This document shows, piece by piece, positions 46,329 to 58,067 of a stretch of DNA of 64,000 nucleotides. The position numbers and the translations under genes were made by a program. Below the pieces are notes generated by a model, which was given only the letters and a program-made list of their open reading frames with translations, was not told the DNA's origin and ran no database searches. The DNA is from Terebella lapidaria. Lineage: Eukaryota; Annelida; Polychaeta; Terebellida; Terebellidae. Each line of letters starts with the position of its first letter. Within the stretch, counting starts at the first letter, position 1. Location of the stretch: the NCBI GenBank assembly GCA_949152475.1, contig OX424570.1, positions 10,032,181 through 10,096,180 on the forward strand, read 5' to 3'.

Positions 46329-46388
46329 AGTACATGTGTCTAGAGGTAAAGTTACAGAAGTTATTAATATTGGCGGTTGGTGAGCTCG
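46321..46388. repeat. Right arm of the 68-bp palindrome
   Basis: The exact reverse complement of 37,440-37,507. Sequence similarity stops just outside both arms. Confidence 0.9.
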
Positions 46389-46858
46389 TGATGGAGTATT
46401 TTTATGTTGACTCCCTAAGACACTAGACCAGTTCCTTCAGCTTGATTTACCGATTATGTATGAGGACATTATGCTATATAAAACGCTATTATGTACTTCA
46501 TCTCTGATGAATATTCATACGGGCTCTATGCTGGATATATAATTATCGAATATCTTGTTTGGGTCGAACGGGTTGAATCGACAATGACTATGGGAACATT
46601 ACAAGAAATATAAGTTACTACTAGATTTGTCTTCATATGTGACCTGTTATTTATGACCGTGGTAATTAATAGTGTTCGAAGTTATGAAAAATATATGCAA
46701 ATAGAACTAATTTTTTTGCTATATATGACACATAACTACTCATATGTTAATAACTTCAGAAGATATTCAACGTGGATTATTATTTATTAGGGATAATATA
46801 GCAAACTAATATTCAGTAAATATTGAGTCATAAATCAGAAAAGTATCATATGAGGCAC

Positions 46859-46866
46859 TATAAAAG
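46859..46866 (+). promoter_or_regulatory. TATA box of peptide gene E
   Basis: TATAAAAG in the context GCACTATAAAAGC, about 97 bases before the ATG. The equivalent place in gene F reads ACACTTTAATAGCC, a weakened TATA. Confidence 0.6.
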
Positions 46867-46955
46867 CTAATTCTTCACACACCCCACGCATAACATATCC
46901 GACCAACTTGTGAACCTATTAGTTTTGCAGTTCCACCATCGCACGCAACCTAATC

Positions 46956-48768
46956 ATGCGTGGAGTTATCCTGGTATTTGCTGTATGTATGCTCGGTGTC
47001 ACGCACGCCTGGTTGTGCGGCTGTAGTTGTAGCAGAGGTAAGAGTCTGTCTTGGAAATATTTTGGTTTCTTATTGTATCGTGTTTGTTTATTATATATTC
47101 TACATTATAGCATTGTCAGTTAGTAGTTGTATTGGTTAATAGGTTGATACTTACATTAACGCATGTGTGTGTGTGTCTGTGTGTTTAAGACAAAGTTTTG
47201 TTTCAGCGCAAAATGGAAACAATCAGACTGTTTGTCTATCGTTCGATACCCAGGAACAGGTATATAACCAGATATATACTTGTGTTGCTTGAGATATGTA
47301 TATTAGCATGGTTATTGCGTCTGGGTCTGTCCGTTTGTCTGTCTGTTTGCCCGCGCGCTTAACTAGAAAACAATGGTCCGGTTGATTTGAAAATTATAGG
47401 GATGAAGCATTATGTCAATAGTATTACATACTTCTATCAGTAGTATGACATACTTGTATCAATTTTTGTTGCAATCGAATAAAAATAGTTGCCAGGAACG
47501 TGAAAATTGGTAAAACTTCAGTACTAATCAATATTACTTTTCCCAAGTATTTTAGTAGTTTTCTTTGACCGATTCCCGATCGTATGATATACGACTTATG
47601 ACCAATATGTAGGATGGTTTTATGGCCCAAACTTCCCACTATCATCCAACTGAACCCTACTGAATTTGGGGGTCACGACTCTATGCCATTTGACTGTTCT
47701 GATATTCAAGACCATATTGTGAAGCCAGTTTTCAATCTTTTGGAACTGTTCAGTTCAAGAGATGTCCTTGATTTTTTACAGGTCAATACTGAACGACTAG
47801 GTTAAACCCATAAAAAGGTCAAAATAAAACAACGCAATAACTCTGCTTACATTCATGAATAAGTTTTCATACTAATTTTGTATTTTTGTATGGTCAATTA
47901 CCCATCATTTGCAAAATTCCCCACTATCGCCCAGTGTCGAGAATGTAAGCGTCATCAGCTGGAATCACCGATTCGTAATATCTTAAAACTAAATCCAATA
48001 TCACCGACGATATCCAATAGAATATTGGACATAAATTATGCAGTGTAAGTACGAGAGAGCTTGCAAAGTTTGTGAGGTTAGTGTCAAGAATTTAGATTGT
48101 GGTCGAGAATATGGTCAAAAGAGGAAAATCGCAAGAACTGTACTTCTAATAATTATTATTTCTCCCGTGACCAATGGTCGTACGACCAAATCCCCGACGA
48201 TTACCTAGGTTGATAATGTAAGGTCCAGCAGCGATTTTTGGTACCTCAATCTGAAGGGGCGAGGGTCCGCAATATATGATTGTTTTCGGTTGTATAATTG
48301 GTCGAGCTTGTTCTCTATTTAAAAAAATATAGGTTATATTTTAGGTTTGATAATCTGTTCGTATCGCTGGTAAAGGTTGATACGTATATTATATACGTAC
48401 ATTAATTATACGTTTCGTCTATTATCGTGTTTTTTTGTTTTTGCGTATAGATTGATCGATTCTACAAAGTGGTTGATTACGTGAACGAAAACGGACTGAT
48501 CGATGAGGACGGGGTAGCAATCGGGAAACCTGGAGACTACGAGGTCAGTATTGGTACTTCATTGAAATGAAACACATATCAATATATCAAAGCAAAAATA
48601 AACTGATCAGCCAAATCATTATTCATACTAATGTCATCATGTGTGATGTTAGTGTGGAGAATATGGTTATTTCCAATGTACAACTGATGCAACAAAGTGT
48701 CACGTCTTAAACTTTATTTGCTTTTTTTGTAGACAACATCTGTACAGAAAAAACCGTTTCGGAAGTGA
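46956..48768 (+). CDS. Secreted Cys-containing peptide gene E (four coding exons)
   Basis: A predicted secreted peptide of about 87 residues. Exons 46,956-47,037 (ends AGAG|gtaaga, phase 1), 47,207-47,259 (53 nt), 48,451-48,543 (93 nt) and 48,733-48,768 (stop TGA). AATAAA at 48,845-48,850. The signal peptide starts MRGVILVF and ends near THA, followed by WLCGCSCSRG. The 53-nt exon begins AQ and contains one more Cys (QTVCLSF); the 93-nt exon includes NGLIDEDG and GKPGDYE; the end is basic (KKPFRK). The 53-nt exon with phase 1/phase 0 borders and its AQ start match genes A, B and C, so I infer common descent although the Cys pattern differs. Unlike A-C the ATG is in the first exon. No known family recognised. 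Confidence 0.7.
47260..48450. other. Intron 2 of gene E
   Basis: A 1.2-kb intron with a short GTCT/CTGT repeat near 47,330. No internal gene is supported. Confidence 0.55.
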
Positions 48769-49517
48769 GAAGAGGTTTCGAGTGTGACAACAGACGATGG
48801 AAACGACATAAAAACCTGCGCATAAAATGTAGTAATAATTCTCCAATAAAAGACAGTGAAACACATGAATATGGAAAGACGTTTCCTTTTTCGACAGAAA
48901 TACACAAACTCACAAAGCCATGCCATGGTTTTTGCGAATCCGGTATTTTTAGAGAAGAGGGTTATGTGCCATTTGACACTTTATACAGTAGTCTAATGAG
49001 ATTCTGATATACGCAGTTCAATGAAAGGACATCAATATTACCCTCCATAACACGAATGAGAGGGTATATATTTCATTACTTCAAATTTCATTTAGTTACG
49101 GTGAATTGCAATGCTCACGTGCCTTCAAGTAGAAAAAGAATAAAAATTAGTTGGGAAGAAAATTTATTAGATACTATATGTAAATATATGCAGTTTGACC
49201 ACTTTATTAACATATTTTACTCGGTACTACTTGGGATGTTATTGACATATGTTCTACATGAATATTTTATCATGTAATTAAGCAGAAGTCAAACACCCAT
49301 AAATAGATATATCTAATAAATATGTCAAATAAACCGAGAGAATCATGAATAGTGTACAACACCGTGATCATTGACACCACGTTTTAGCCCTATAAATAAC
49401 GACTTCTTCTAATCCGATTTCCAACAGACGACTTTTTTTCCAGGTAAAATCGCAAGGTGAGGTGTTTTTTCATATATTATAAACCAATATTTCCTGTATG
49501 GATTAATTAAAAAACAG

Positions 49518-49636
49518 CTCTTGGCGACGTGCAGCTATTCAATGTGAGTATTGATCAGACTCATTGCAAATTGGAACAGAATACTGCTCAAGTTCTAGAA
49601 TATGCCAAAGTGAATGTGAACTCAATTACACATTAA
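49518..49636 (+). other. Possible orphan terminal exon of the peptide family
   Basis: After an acceptor-like AAACAG at 49,517 a phase-1 frame stays open to TAA at 49,634-49,636 and contains LEYAKVNVN, reminiscent of YAKVNN in gene A exon 4. There is no donor partner or signal exon I can assign. Weak. Confidence 0.25.
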
Positions 49637-49781
49637 TGAATTATATCCGGGTTTTTTTCGCTTGAAAGGTATAATAATTATCTATTGTTTCTCCTCATGT
49701 CACACTTTAATAGCCTCTTCTACTGACCACCTCGCTGACACTTGAAGTAGACTTACTAGACCAACACCATCTACACTCAAG

Positions 49782-50345
49782 ATGCGGGGAATCTTCTTGA
49801 TTCTTGCTATATGCATGGTCGGCGCAACACATGCTGGCTGGTTCAACCGACGTGATAGGAACTGCGTATGCAACTGAACGAAAAAATGCATGTACACATT
49901 TATTATTATCCCTGAACCTTGGTTTTTTTTTTGCTGTACTAAAGCTTGTGTCTCTGGTTTCAAACAAATGTGGGGATAAAAGTCAATAACCTCAATAACC
50001 TCTTTCACACTTACACAGCTCTATACTAACTGATTATCAATATTCCAAATACCATTTCGTTATTCAATGATTAATTCTGATTTAGTGAGAACCAACCAGG
50101 ATGGAACAGTCAGCCTTTCTTTCGAGAACCAAGAGCAGGTTAGAATGAAGGAACCGAAGTAATTCTATTTCTCAAACAGGTGACATATTTCGTCCAACAG
50201 TACTCGATGCTGCTGCATTTTATATAGTGATTTCTTCTTCACGAGCAGCTCGACCGATTTTACGAGGTGATTATGTGACTATGTAAACAGTAACGGATTG
50301 GTTGATGCACAGGGGAGGGAGATCGGAAAACCTGGCGACTACGAG
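49782..50345 (+). pseudogene. Broken peptide gene F, paralogue of E
   Basis: The first exon (from ATG 49,782) encodes a signal peptide starting MRGIFLIL, then NRRDRNCVCN and a stop (TGA, 49,873-49,875), with no donor in the proper phase. The 53-nt exon is kept (50,086-50,138; SLSFENQEQ against SLSFDTQEQ-like sequence in E). The third exon (50,249-50,345) is 97 nt, not 93: four extra bases (ATGT) near 50,272 shift the frame and bring stops. It still reads IGKPGDYE at the end. The TATA position is also degraded. Non-functional as read. Confidence 0.7.
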
Positions 50346-50422
50346 GTACACAACTATACTAGTACTACTGGATCATACACAATCGTCGTATACAGATAGT
50401 TTGCAATGACACATGGACAATA

Positions 50423-50925
50423 TTTTTGTTATGTATTCATCCCAGATTACCTTAGTAAAATGAAGCTGTAGCAAAAGAACTGGCCGCTTCGGAACGATCT
50501 GAAAGTGTGAATGAAATAAAAACTTATATATACTTTACCGCACAGTGTTTTTGTTATGTATTCATTCCAGATTACCTTAGTGAAATGAAGCTGTAACAAA
50601 AGGACTGACTGCTTCCGAACGATCTGAAAGTGTGAATGAAATAAAAACTTATATATACTTTACCGCATAGTGTTTTTGTTATGTATTCATCCCAGATTAC
50701 CTTAGTGAAATGAAGCTGTAACAAAAGGACTGACTGCTTCCGAACGATCTGAAAGTGTGAATGAAATAAAAACTTATATATACTTTACCGCACAGTGTTT
50801 TTGTTATGTATTCATCCCAGATTACCTTAGTGAAATGAAGCTGTAACAAAAGGACTGACTGCTTCAGAACGATCAGAAAAATGTGAATGAAATAAAAAAA
50901 AACATATATGTTTTACCGCACAGTG
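50423..50925 (+). repeat. Four tandem 125-bp copies of a terminal-exon-like cassette
   Basis: Four units start at 50,423, 50,548, 50,673 and 50,798 (last unit 128 bp), with a fifth partial unit. Each holds an acceptor-like TTCATCCCAG or TTCATTCCAG, a short coding tail ending in TGA (ITLVK), and a GAAATAAAA polyadenylation-type signal. This is where gene F's last exon should be, so the terminal exon appears quadruplicated. Confidence 0.75.
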
Positions 50926-51013
50926 TTTTTGTTATGCGAATGTTATGGCAGAGATTCCAAACACTCACCACGTAATACGTCCACGTATGTTTAGTCGCTA
51001 TTGTTTCGGTAAT

Positions 51014-53840
51014 CACGGTCACTGTCCGGAATCCGTTTCGGCAGAGGATATTGGGAAACGATATTTTTCGGTTGGGAAACGATATGTTCGATTGGGAAAC
51101 GCCAAGCTGCAAGGGGGTATGTGTTGTTTTCATCAATAAAGTATGAAAAAATAGGTGTTATTGTTAATCAAAAGAAAGACAAACATGCGCTAATGTTGTA
51201 TAAAGTCTTCAGTGTCGACCAAACCTGCTATAATAGGCTATACTTGATGTAATATCGTTGTTGGGACGTGAAATGCGATGAAAATAACACCGTTTTGAAC
51301 AAATGAACACTGATGATTAAATATGTGTCTGATGCACACAAAAAGTATCGCGAGTCAAGAGAAAGATGTATTACATGATCCCACCAAAAAGAAACATTTT
51401 ACATCGTCTCATTAATAAATATTTGCTGATTTTCTGAACCATTGATGTTTCGGTGGGTAAACGATACGTATAGAGAAGGCGCCGGTTGGTAATCCATGCT
51501 GTTTCGATTGGGAAACGGAAAATTTTGTACATATGAAATACGAGATCAACTGTTATACACGAGCAATACTGTGTGGTCTTTAGTGAAAGGTTACCTCGAG
51601 TGAATTATAAATTTTATGACTGTATGCACAACATTTTGAGTGTGAAATAAGGTGAATCATGTGCCCGGGCTCGACATAATAGAAAAAGTTTTGAGATTTT
51701 TGTTTCAAAACATGCTAATTTGGGTCTTTGACATTGTGTATAAAGATGGAATGCCTTGACGATCGATGGGCCCAATATTTAGGCTCAAAAGGCCCAAAAT
51801 TCAGTTTTTAGCTGTTTTCTCAAAAACTGTCTGATCAGTTTTGAGATTTTTGTCTAAAAAGATTCCTGTTATGTACCTTTCTGAAGTGTATAAGTTTCGT
51901 TGCCCTTGAATCGCCGGTCTGCATGTGGTGGCCATTTTGAATTTTCGACAGGTTGGTGAAAAAAAAACCTTTCGTCCCTAATGAAGTCACTATTCGTTTT
52001 GAGTGATATCCAACCAAGAAAAATTTCCCCCTTTGAAAACGTTTTTGGTTTTCACGCAATTTTTCCTTGATAATGGGAGCTGTATGGAGTAAACTCCTAG
52101 AACACTTCAAGATAGAGCTTAAATATTGGCACATTCAAATAGGAGTTCATATATTGTGGTTTCGGTGGTGATCTTGAATTTGACCTTCAATGACCTTGAT
52201 ACGCCCTTCTTTGTCAGAAAAACAGTCAATTTTGGACTTTGGCGGCCATTTTCTCAAAATGTTCAGACGGTTTTCAGATTATCGTTTGAAAAGATCACCC
52301 TTTTGTACATTTGCGACATGTCTAAGTTTCTTTGCCCTTGTATCGCTCAAAGTGGGCCATTTTGGCCCAAACTTGGCACAAATGGGACTTTCCGATGTTA
52401 AATTCTTTTATGCTTCAAAATGGGACATATTGATGCTAATATCTCACTTATTATTGAGATTAGATATTAGGAATCAATTGTGGACATGAGGGAAATGATA
52501 TGTGCTGAATATTCTCATAACCTTGAATTTCACATTCGACCTAATTTTCAAGGTCACAGGACAAAATGGGTATTATCTCGCTCCTTATCGACTATATGGC
52601 TTAGGAATCAAATGTGGACATATAGGAATGATATACGTCGAATATTCTGATGACCTTGAATTTGGCCTTGATATCATTTTCAAAGTCAGAGCACAAAATG
52701 GCCAATGTATTGCTTATTATCGACTTTACAGCTGAGGAATCAATTGTGGACATATAGGGAATGATATATGCTTAAAGTTTTCCTGACCTTTGATCCTATT
52801 TTCGAGGTCAGACAACAAAATGGCTAATTTCTCGCTTATTATCAACTTCAGAGCTTAGGAATCAATTGTGGACATATAGGAAATGATATATGCCGAATAT
52901 TTTCATAATCTTGAATTTGACCTTTGACCTTATTTTCAAGGTCAGAGCACGAAATGGCTAATATCTCGCTCATTATCGACTTTCCAACTTAGGAATCAAC
53001 TGTAAACATATAGAAAACAATGTTCCCATTGGGCAGACATTGTTGAAAAATTACCATTGCAGACTTTGAGACCTTAACACTGTACAATTCTCGGGTAACA
53101 TTTCTTAGCCTTTGGGCTAATTTTTCCCTGTTTCCTCATCCACAGCGGGTCTCAGTATAGAAAAGGTTTTTTCTTGGTGTTTGTCGAATGAGTGTTTCAC
53201 AATGTGGTTAGAGTCTTCAAACTTGGAATGACAGTTATAACACCTGGCCTTGAAGCCGCGAGACGCCACCTGTTGAAAGAAATAATAAGAATGAATGAAT
53301 AATAGCCAAAAACGAGCCTTAACGGGCATAAATTTCCAATAAAATATCGTTTACTAATCGAAACACCCATATCAGAACTGTTTTCCAATCGGAACAGTAT
53401 CGTTTACCCACCGAAACATCAATGGTTCAGAAAATCAGCAAACATTTAATAATGAGGCGATGTAAAATGTTCCTTTCGGTGGGGATCATGTAATAAACCT
53501 TTCTCTTGACTCGTGTTACTTTTTGTGTGCATCAGACACATATTTAGTCATCAGTGTTCATTTGTTCAAAACGGGGTGATTTTCATCGCATTTCACGTCA
53601 CAAAAACCATATTACATCAAGTATAGCAGGTTTGGTCGACACTGAAGACTTTATACAACATTAGCGCATGTTTGTCTTTATTCTGATTAACGATTACACC
53701 TATTTTTTCATACATTATTGAGGAAAACAACACATACCCCCTTGCAGCTTGGCGTTTCCCAATCGAACATATCGTTTCCCAACCGAAAAATATCGTTTTC
53801 CAATATCCTCTGCCGAAACGGATTCCGGACAGTGACGGTG
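51014..53840. mobile_element. 2.8-kb non-autonomous element with about 515-bp inverted repeats
   Basis: The left arm (51,014 to about 51,530) mirrors the right arm (about 53,330-53,840). Ends read CACGGTCACTGTCCGG and CACCGTCACTGTCCGG in opposite directions. Each arm holds three TTGGGAAACGATAT-like subrepeats. The interior has no transposase-like frame. I could not read a target duplication. Confidence 0.75.
52471..53000. repeat. Imperfect 133-bp tandem repeats inside the inverted-repeat element
   Basis: The block GAATCAATTGTGGACATA recurs at 52,471, 52,604, 52,737, 52,859 and 52,992, each with AATGATATATGC and TTCAAGGTCA-type segments. Diverged satellite-like array. Confidence 0.7.
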
Positions 53841-55087
53841 GGGAACCTGAGCGATAATCCTCGGAGTGAGCGACAATCCTCGGATCCGAATCAGATGAAC
53901 CTCGGAGTTTTTTTGTAAACAAAAGCCGAGGACAACAGCGATGCGCGATGGAAAACAGACTAAAAAGATTAGGTTCTCGTTGTATATTGTTGGTAATGTA
54001 TGCGGAATGGATGTGTGAATGTATTGGTCACATCAGGGAACAGTTTGTTCCAATCGTATGGCTATAGCATGTTAATATTACCGCGTTTTGTCGGCACGCC
54101 CTGCGTTCATCCCAGGGGTGTACTCGCCTCGATGTGTATCAGTCGTGAACTCTTAATAGTTGTAGCTTATAGACTATCAAGTATGATTTGCAATGGTCGT
54201 GTGTTACATGAGATATCAGTTACTGGGAGAAATGTCGACTTTATTTCTCTCTGGCTGAAAAAAATACGGCATAAACGGGTGCAACGACAATCCTCGTTGT
54301 TGCAACATTACTAGTCCTCGGATGCTATTTCCATTGATTGTGTAGGAAAGCGCTATTAAAGCGGTGATATTTGAGTAATCAATTCAAACAAAATTTCGGA
54401 TGAGAAAAACTTTTTGAGATTCATTGCAACCATTACGTATACGTGTCTAGATCTAGAGGCATTTATGCTATATAGCAGAGTATACATCTTGATTTGCGCA
54501 TCCAATGGTTACGGACAGACATTCCAACAGATTATAGACTGACTGGCATGTGAGACGATGGGAAGCATTCACAATAAATTCTGAGAAGTATGAAATTCGA
54601 TTCGAAATAATTCTATCTCAGTTTGGTAAGGTAATAACTTCATAATTATGTGTTATCATGTGTTATTATTGTAATTTATTAAAGACATGTACGTTTAAGG
54701 GATTTCGACCGTTGGGTGTAGATAGAGAAATGGGTGTTTCATATGCATGAAGTGAAGTTAAGATATTCAAGATCATGACCCAGTTTCAAGATTGCAATTG
54801 AATTGTCATGGAATTAGACTTAATTTGTCATACTGCTTCCAGAAAGAAAATTTCAAGGGAAACAGGTGTCAAACAATCAAATCACTGCATTAAATGCATT
54901 GCAAACGAGTAGATGTGTATCTACTTAGTCTAGTAGTTTTTGGTGCTACATGCACTAATATTTCATTATTCTGCCCGCGAAAGGACACACTCAAATGATA
55001 TGGTCATAAAACAAATGAAGACCGGATTTTACTCCGAGGATAAACGTTGCATAATTATAGTTCGTTGCAGAGTGGAAAATCACGAAA
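53841..55087. other. Region without a supported gene
   Basis: An open frame at 54,000-54,314 shows no motif. AT-rich intergenic DNA otherwise. Confidence 0.5.
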
Positions 55088-55091
55088 TTAA

Positions 55092-55985
55092 AGTACTAGG
55101 AACATGAAAAAATGATGTGAGCTCAGACTAAAGCACCATGTGAATTGATCAGAATGGTTTTTACAGCATGTGAATATCTCGATTCCTTCAAAAGTTACAG
55201 TGCTTCAAAGTTCAAATTGCCCAAATAATAATTTGAAAAATCATATAGCTCATTAATATGCAAATTTGTATGCATGACGTCACAGGGGGAACATTTTTTA
55301 ATTAGATGGTTTTAATGGCATATTAAAGTCTTAAGAAATTGCAATTGTCCAACAAAGCTTATTCCACATGCTCTACATAAATGATAGTCAATGAATTTCA
55401 CATCCGGATAGTTGCCGAGGTCACCAGTATTGATATAAGGCCCCTAGCAACCAGGGTTGCTATGGTCCAAATCCACAGTCATATCGATTAGCAAACAAAA
55501 CCAAAGGTGAAAATGGATTGACTCCACATGCATAATTAATATGCAATTATCAAATTCTGTCAAAACCCCTATTTCTGGCAGTTAGGACCCATAGTAACCA
55601 ATGGTTGCTAGGGACTCCAGCAGGTGAATAGTACCCATGGCAACAGTAACACTTTGAACAACACTGATTATTGACTATACCTATCAATGTTTAAAGTTTA
55701 GGTTTGCGATAATTCTGACCAGATCAATTATATTAGGACTCAAACTTGCCTAATTAAAAATATTCCCCCTTCTACGTCACGAATACCTCATTTGCATACT
55801 AATTAGCTCCTCGTAAAATCCAGAAGGGTTCAACCCAGCATATGTCATAACCTGCCAAAATGTGACATTCAAATGGCCATAACTTTTTAACCAATAGAGA
55901 TATTGGCATGCAGTAAACTGCACTTTACTCAGCAAATCTAGGTCTCTCATTTGAGTTCACATCATATTTTCATGTTCCTAGTACT
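55092..55985. mobile_element. 894-bp MITE flanked by TTAA
   Basis: Ends AGTACTAGGAACATG and CATGTTCCTAGTACT are exact inverted copies, extending with few mismatches for about 35 bp. Both sides have TTAA (55,088-55,091 and 55,986-55,989), as in piggyBac- and Kolobok-type insertions. No coding frame, so it depends on another element's transposase. Confidence 0.8.
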
Positions 55986-56364
55986 TTAAGTATTTCTAGC
56001 ATTATTCCATCATTTTATACAATGACACATGTGCACAGATATAGAGGACGTGTTTGGAATGCAGTAGGCGCAAAGGGTGATCTCCTGTAATATGTAACAT
56101 TACTGTTTATCCATTTTCAGCAAGCCGATTCCCGAGTTATCACCCAACCCGTGCATACACCAGAGTTAAAAGAGAGTTTAAGTTTTCACGTAAACGGACG
56201 TGACCTTTTTGTTTACGTCATAATTCAAGGTCACGTTATCGTTATCGTGGGGAAGTATTTGAGTTTAAGTTCCCACGATAACCGTACAGTAGCAAACCAA
56301 CGTACATGTAGGGGGGGCCTACATTTTTGTTCTTTGCGGTACGGTGTTTGAGAAGTGCCATGAC

Positions 56365-57475
56365 ATGAATAATTTGGGTTTGTTTTTATTAGACGAATGT
56401 GAAGAAGAGGATTTTGACGATATCCTTTTGTATTATCTATTACCTGAAGAGGATAGATTGCCAACCTTTAGATTTGATTTCAAATCACTGAGCAATTCGG
56501 AGTGTCGCGACTTATTTCGCTTTGACAAGGACGATATTTCGCGTTTGAAACGCGCTCTTGTTATTCCAGACACAATTCATTGTAATAACAAGACGAAATG
56601 TAGCGGCTTGGAAAGTCTGTGTATTTTACTCAGGAGACTTTCTTATCCAAATCGTCTTCGTGACTTATATCATTTGTTTGGAAGATCACCAGAGGAACTA
56701 AGTATAATTTTTAATCGCATTTTGGTGATTATCCATGAGAACTGGAGCCACAAGCTTAGTGATTTAGATCAAGCCTGGATTCAGCCCGATGTGTTTAGCG
56801 AAGCAATCGGTGCCCCTCTAGACATATGGGGATTCATTGACGGAACTGTCAGACCTATTTGTAGACCGAAGCGCTACCAGAGAGCAGTGTTCAATGGTCA
56901 TAAAAGGGTGCATGCCCTCAAGTTCCAATCGATTGTTACACCAAACGGACTGATTGCAAACATGTTCGGGCCCATCGAAGGTCGCCGTCATGATTCCGGA
57001 TTGTTGAACAAGAGTAATATCCTGGCGGCGCTGCAGAGAAGGCCACGTTTCGGGAATTATTCGCTCTATGGGGATTCTGGTTATCCTCTCCGTCCAGAGA
57101 TCATAGTGCCATTTCCAGGTAGTATTGGTTTATATGTACTGTAATCGTTTAGTGACAATGGAACGATTGCGGATATGAATACGCAAGCAATTTTTATCAT
57201 TGTTTCCAGGTGCAGCTCTCACAGCTGCGCAACAGGAGTTCAGTGTCCGGATGTCATCCTTCAGACAATCAGTTGAATGGGGCTTTGGTCACATAATCCG
57301 ACTCTTCGCTTTCCTAGATTTTCGGAAGAATCTGAAGCTGTATCTTCAGCCGGTGGGTATGATGTACATTGTAGCAGCGCTCCTCGCGAATTGTCATACG
57401 TGTTTATATGGCAATCAGTCCAGTGATTACTTCATGTGTCAACCCCCGAAACTTGAGCATTATCTCAATGCATGA
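56365..57475 (+). CDS. PIF/Harbinger transposase (DDE_Tnp_4 type), two exons
   Basis: Exons 56,365-57,118 and 57,210-57,475; the intron has GT-AG ends and joins CCATTTCCAG to GTGCAGC in frame. I start at the first ATG (56,365); the open frame begins a few codons earlier without ATG. About 340 residues. An acidic N-terminus is followed by a helix-turn-helix-like region (LCILLRRLSYPNRLRDLYHL), then the catalytic residues: first Asp in WGFIDGTVRPIC, second Asp in LYGDSGYPL, Glu in SVEWGFGHI in exon 2. HDSGLL and RRPRFGNY blocks also fit. The enzyme cuts and pastes DNA with TWA-type target duplications. No stop or frame break, so it may be active or recently so. Confidence 0.88.
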
Positions 57476-58067
57476 ACCTCTGTAACTGCATTGAGCGACG
57501 TTATTTCAGCTGTACTTTTAGCACTTGCAGTGTACATAAATTCATCGTCAGATGACCAAATTTCGGTATGCACCAGTACGTGCACATAAATACTACACCG
57601 TAAGACGTCATTGATGGCTCACGTGTTTTGGTCTGTTTACATGTTTTTGACTACTACCAAATATCGACCGTATCAAGGCATACAAGTATAAAAAAAGAAC
57701 ATTTTGGCCTAATGTCGTGGCTTCACAAACCGAGTGTGATTGAATGTATATCAACTCCAAATATATATCTTTATATGTATTCACAATTACTTCACCATTA
57801 AAATATGCAGTATTTAATTCAAATTATTGAAATGTATATCCCTTGTGTGAATAAAAATCAACAACGAAAAAATGAGTAGGGTTTTTTTTACTGGCAAACT
57901 GCATGCGATTGTTATTCAATTGTTATTTTCAATTGTTATTGATATAACATGGCGAATAAAGTTCTTGAATAAACTACAACATATTGTATTAATTTACTGA
58001 ACATCATTCATATACATTTTACATTTTACAATTGGGATTCATATTAGTACAGGTGCTGAATATCCGT
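57476..58067. other. Spacer between the two convergent Harbinger-linked genes
   Basis: Non-coding AT-rich sequence, with AATAAA-type signals near 57,850 and 57,955 (+ strand). Nothing else seen. Confidence 0.5.

Noticed and set aside
48765..49007. 80-codon + strand frame after gene E
   Set aside because: It starts over the gene E stop and covers its 3' UTR and poly(A) signal; no motif and no paralogue.
50423..50925. Possible CRISPR array
   Set aside because: The 125-bp units are directly adjacent with no unique spacers, and the DNA is eukaryotic.
54000..54314. 104-codon + strand frame
   Set aside because: No motif, no splice partner and no second copy in the window.
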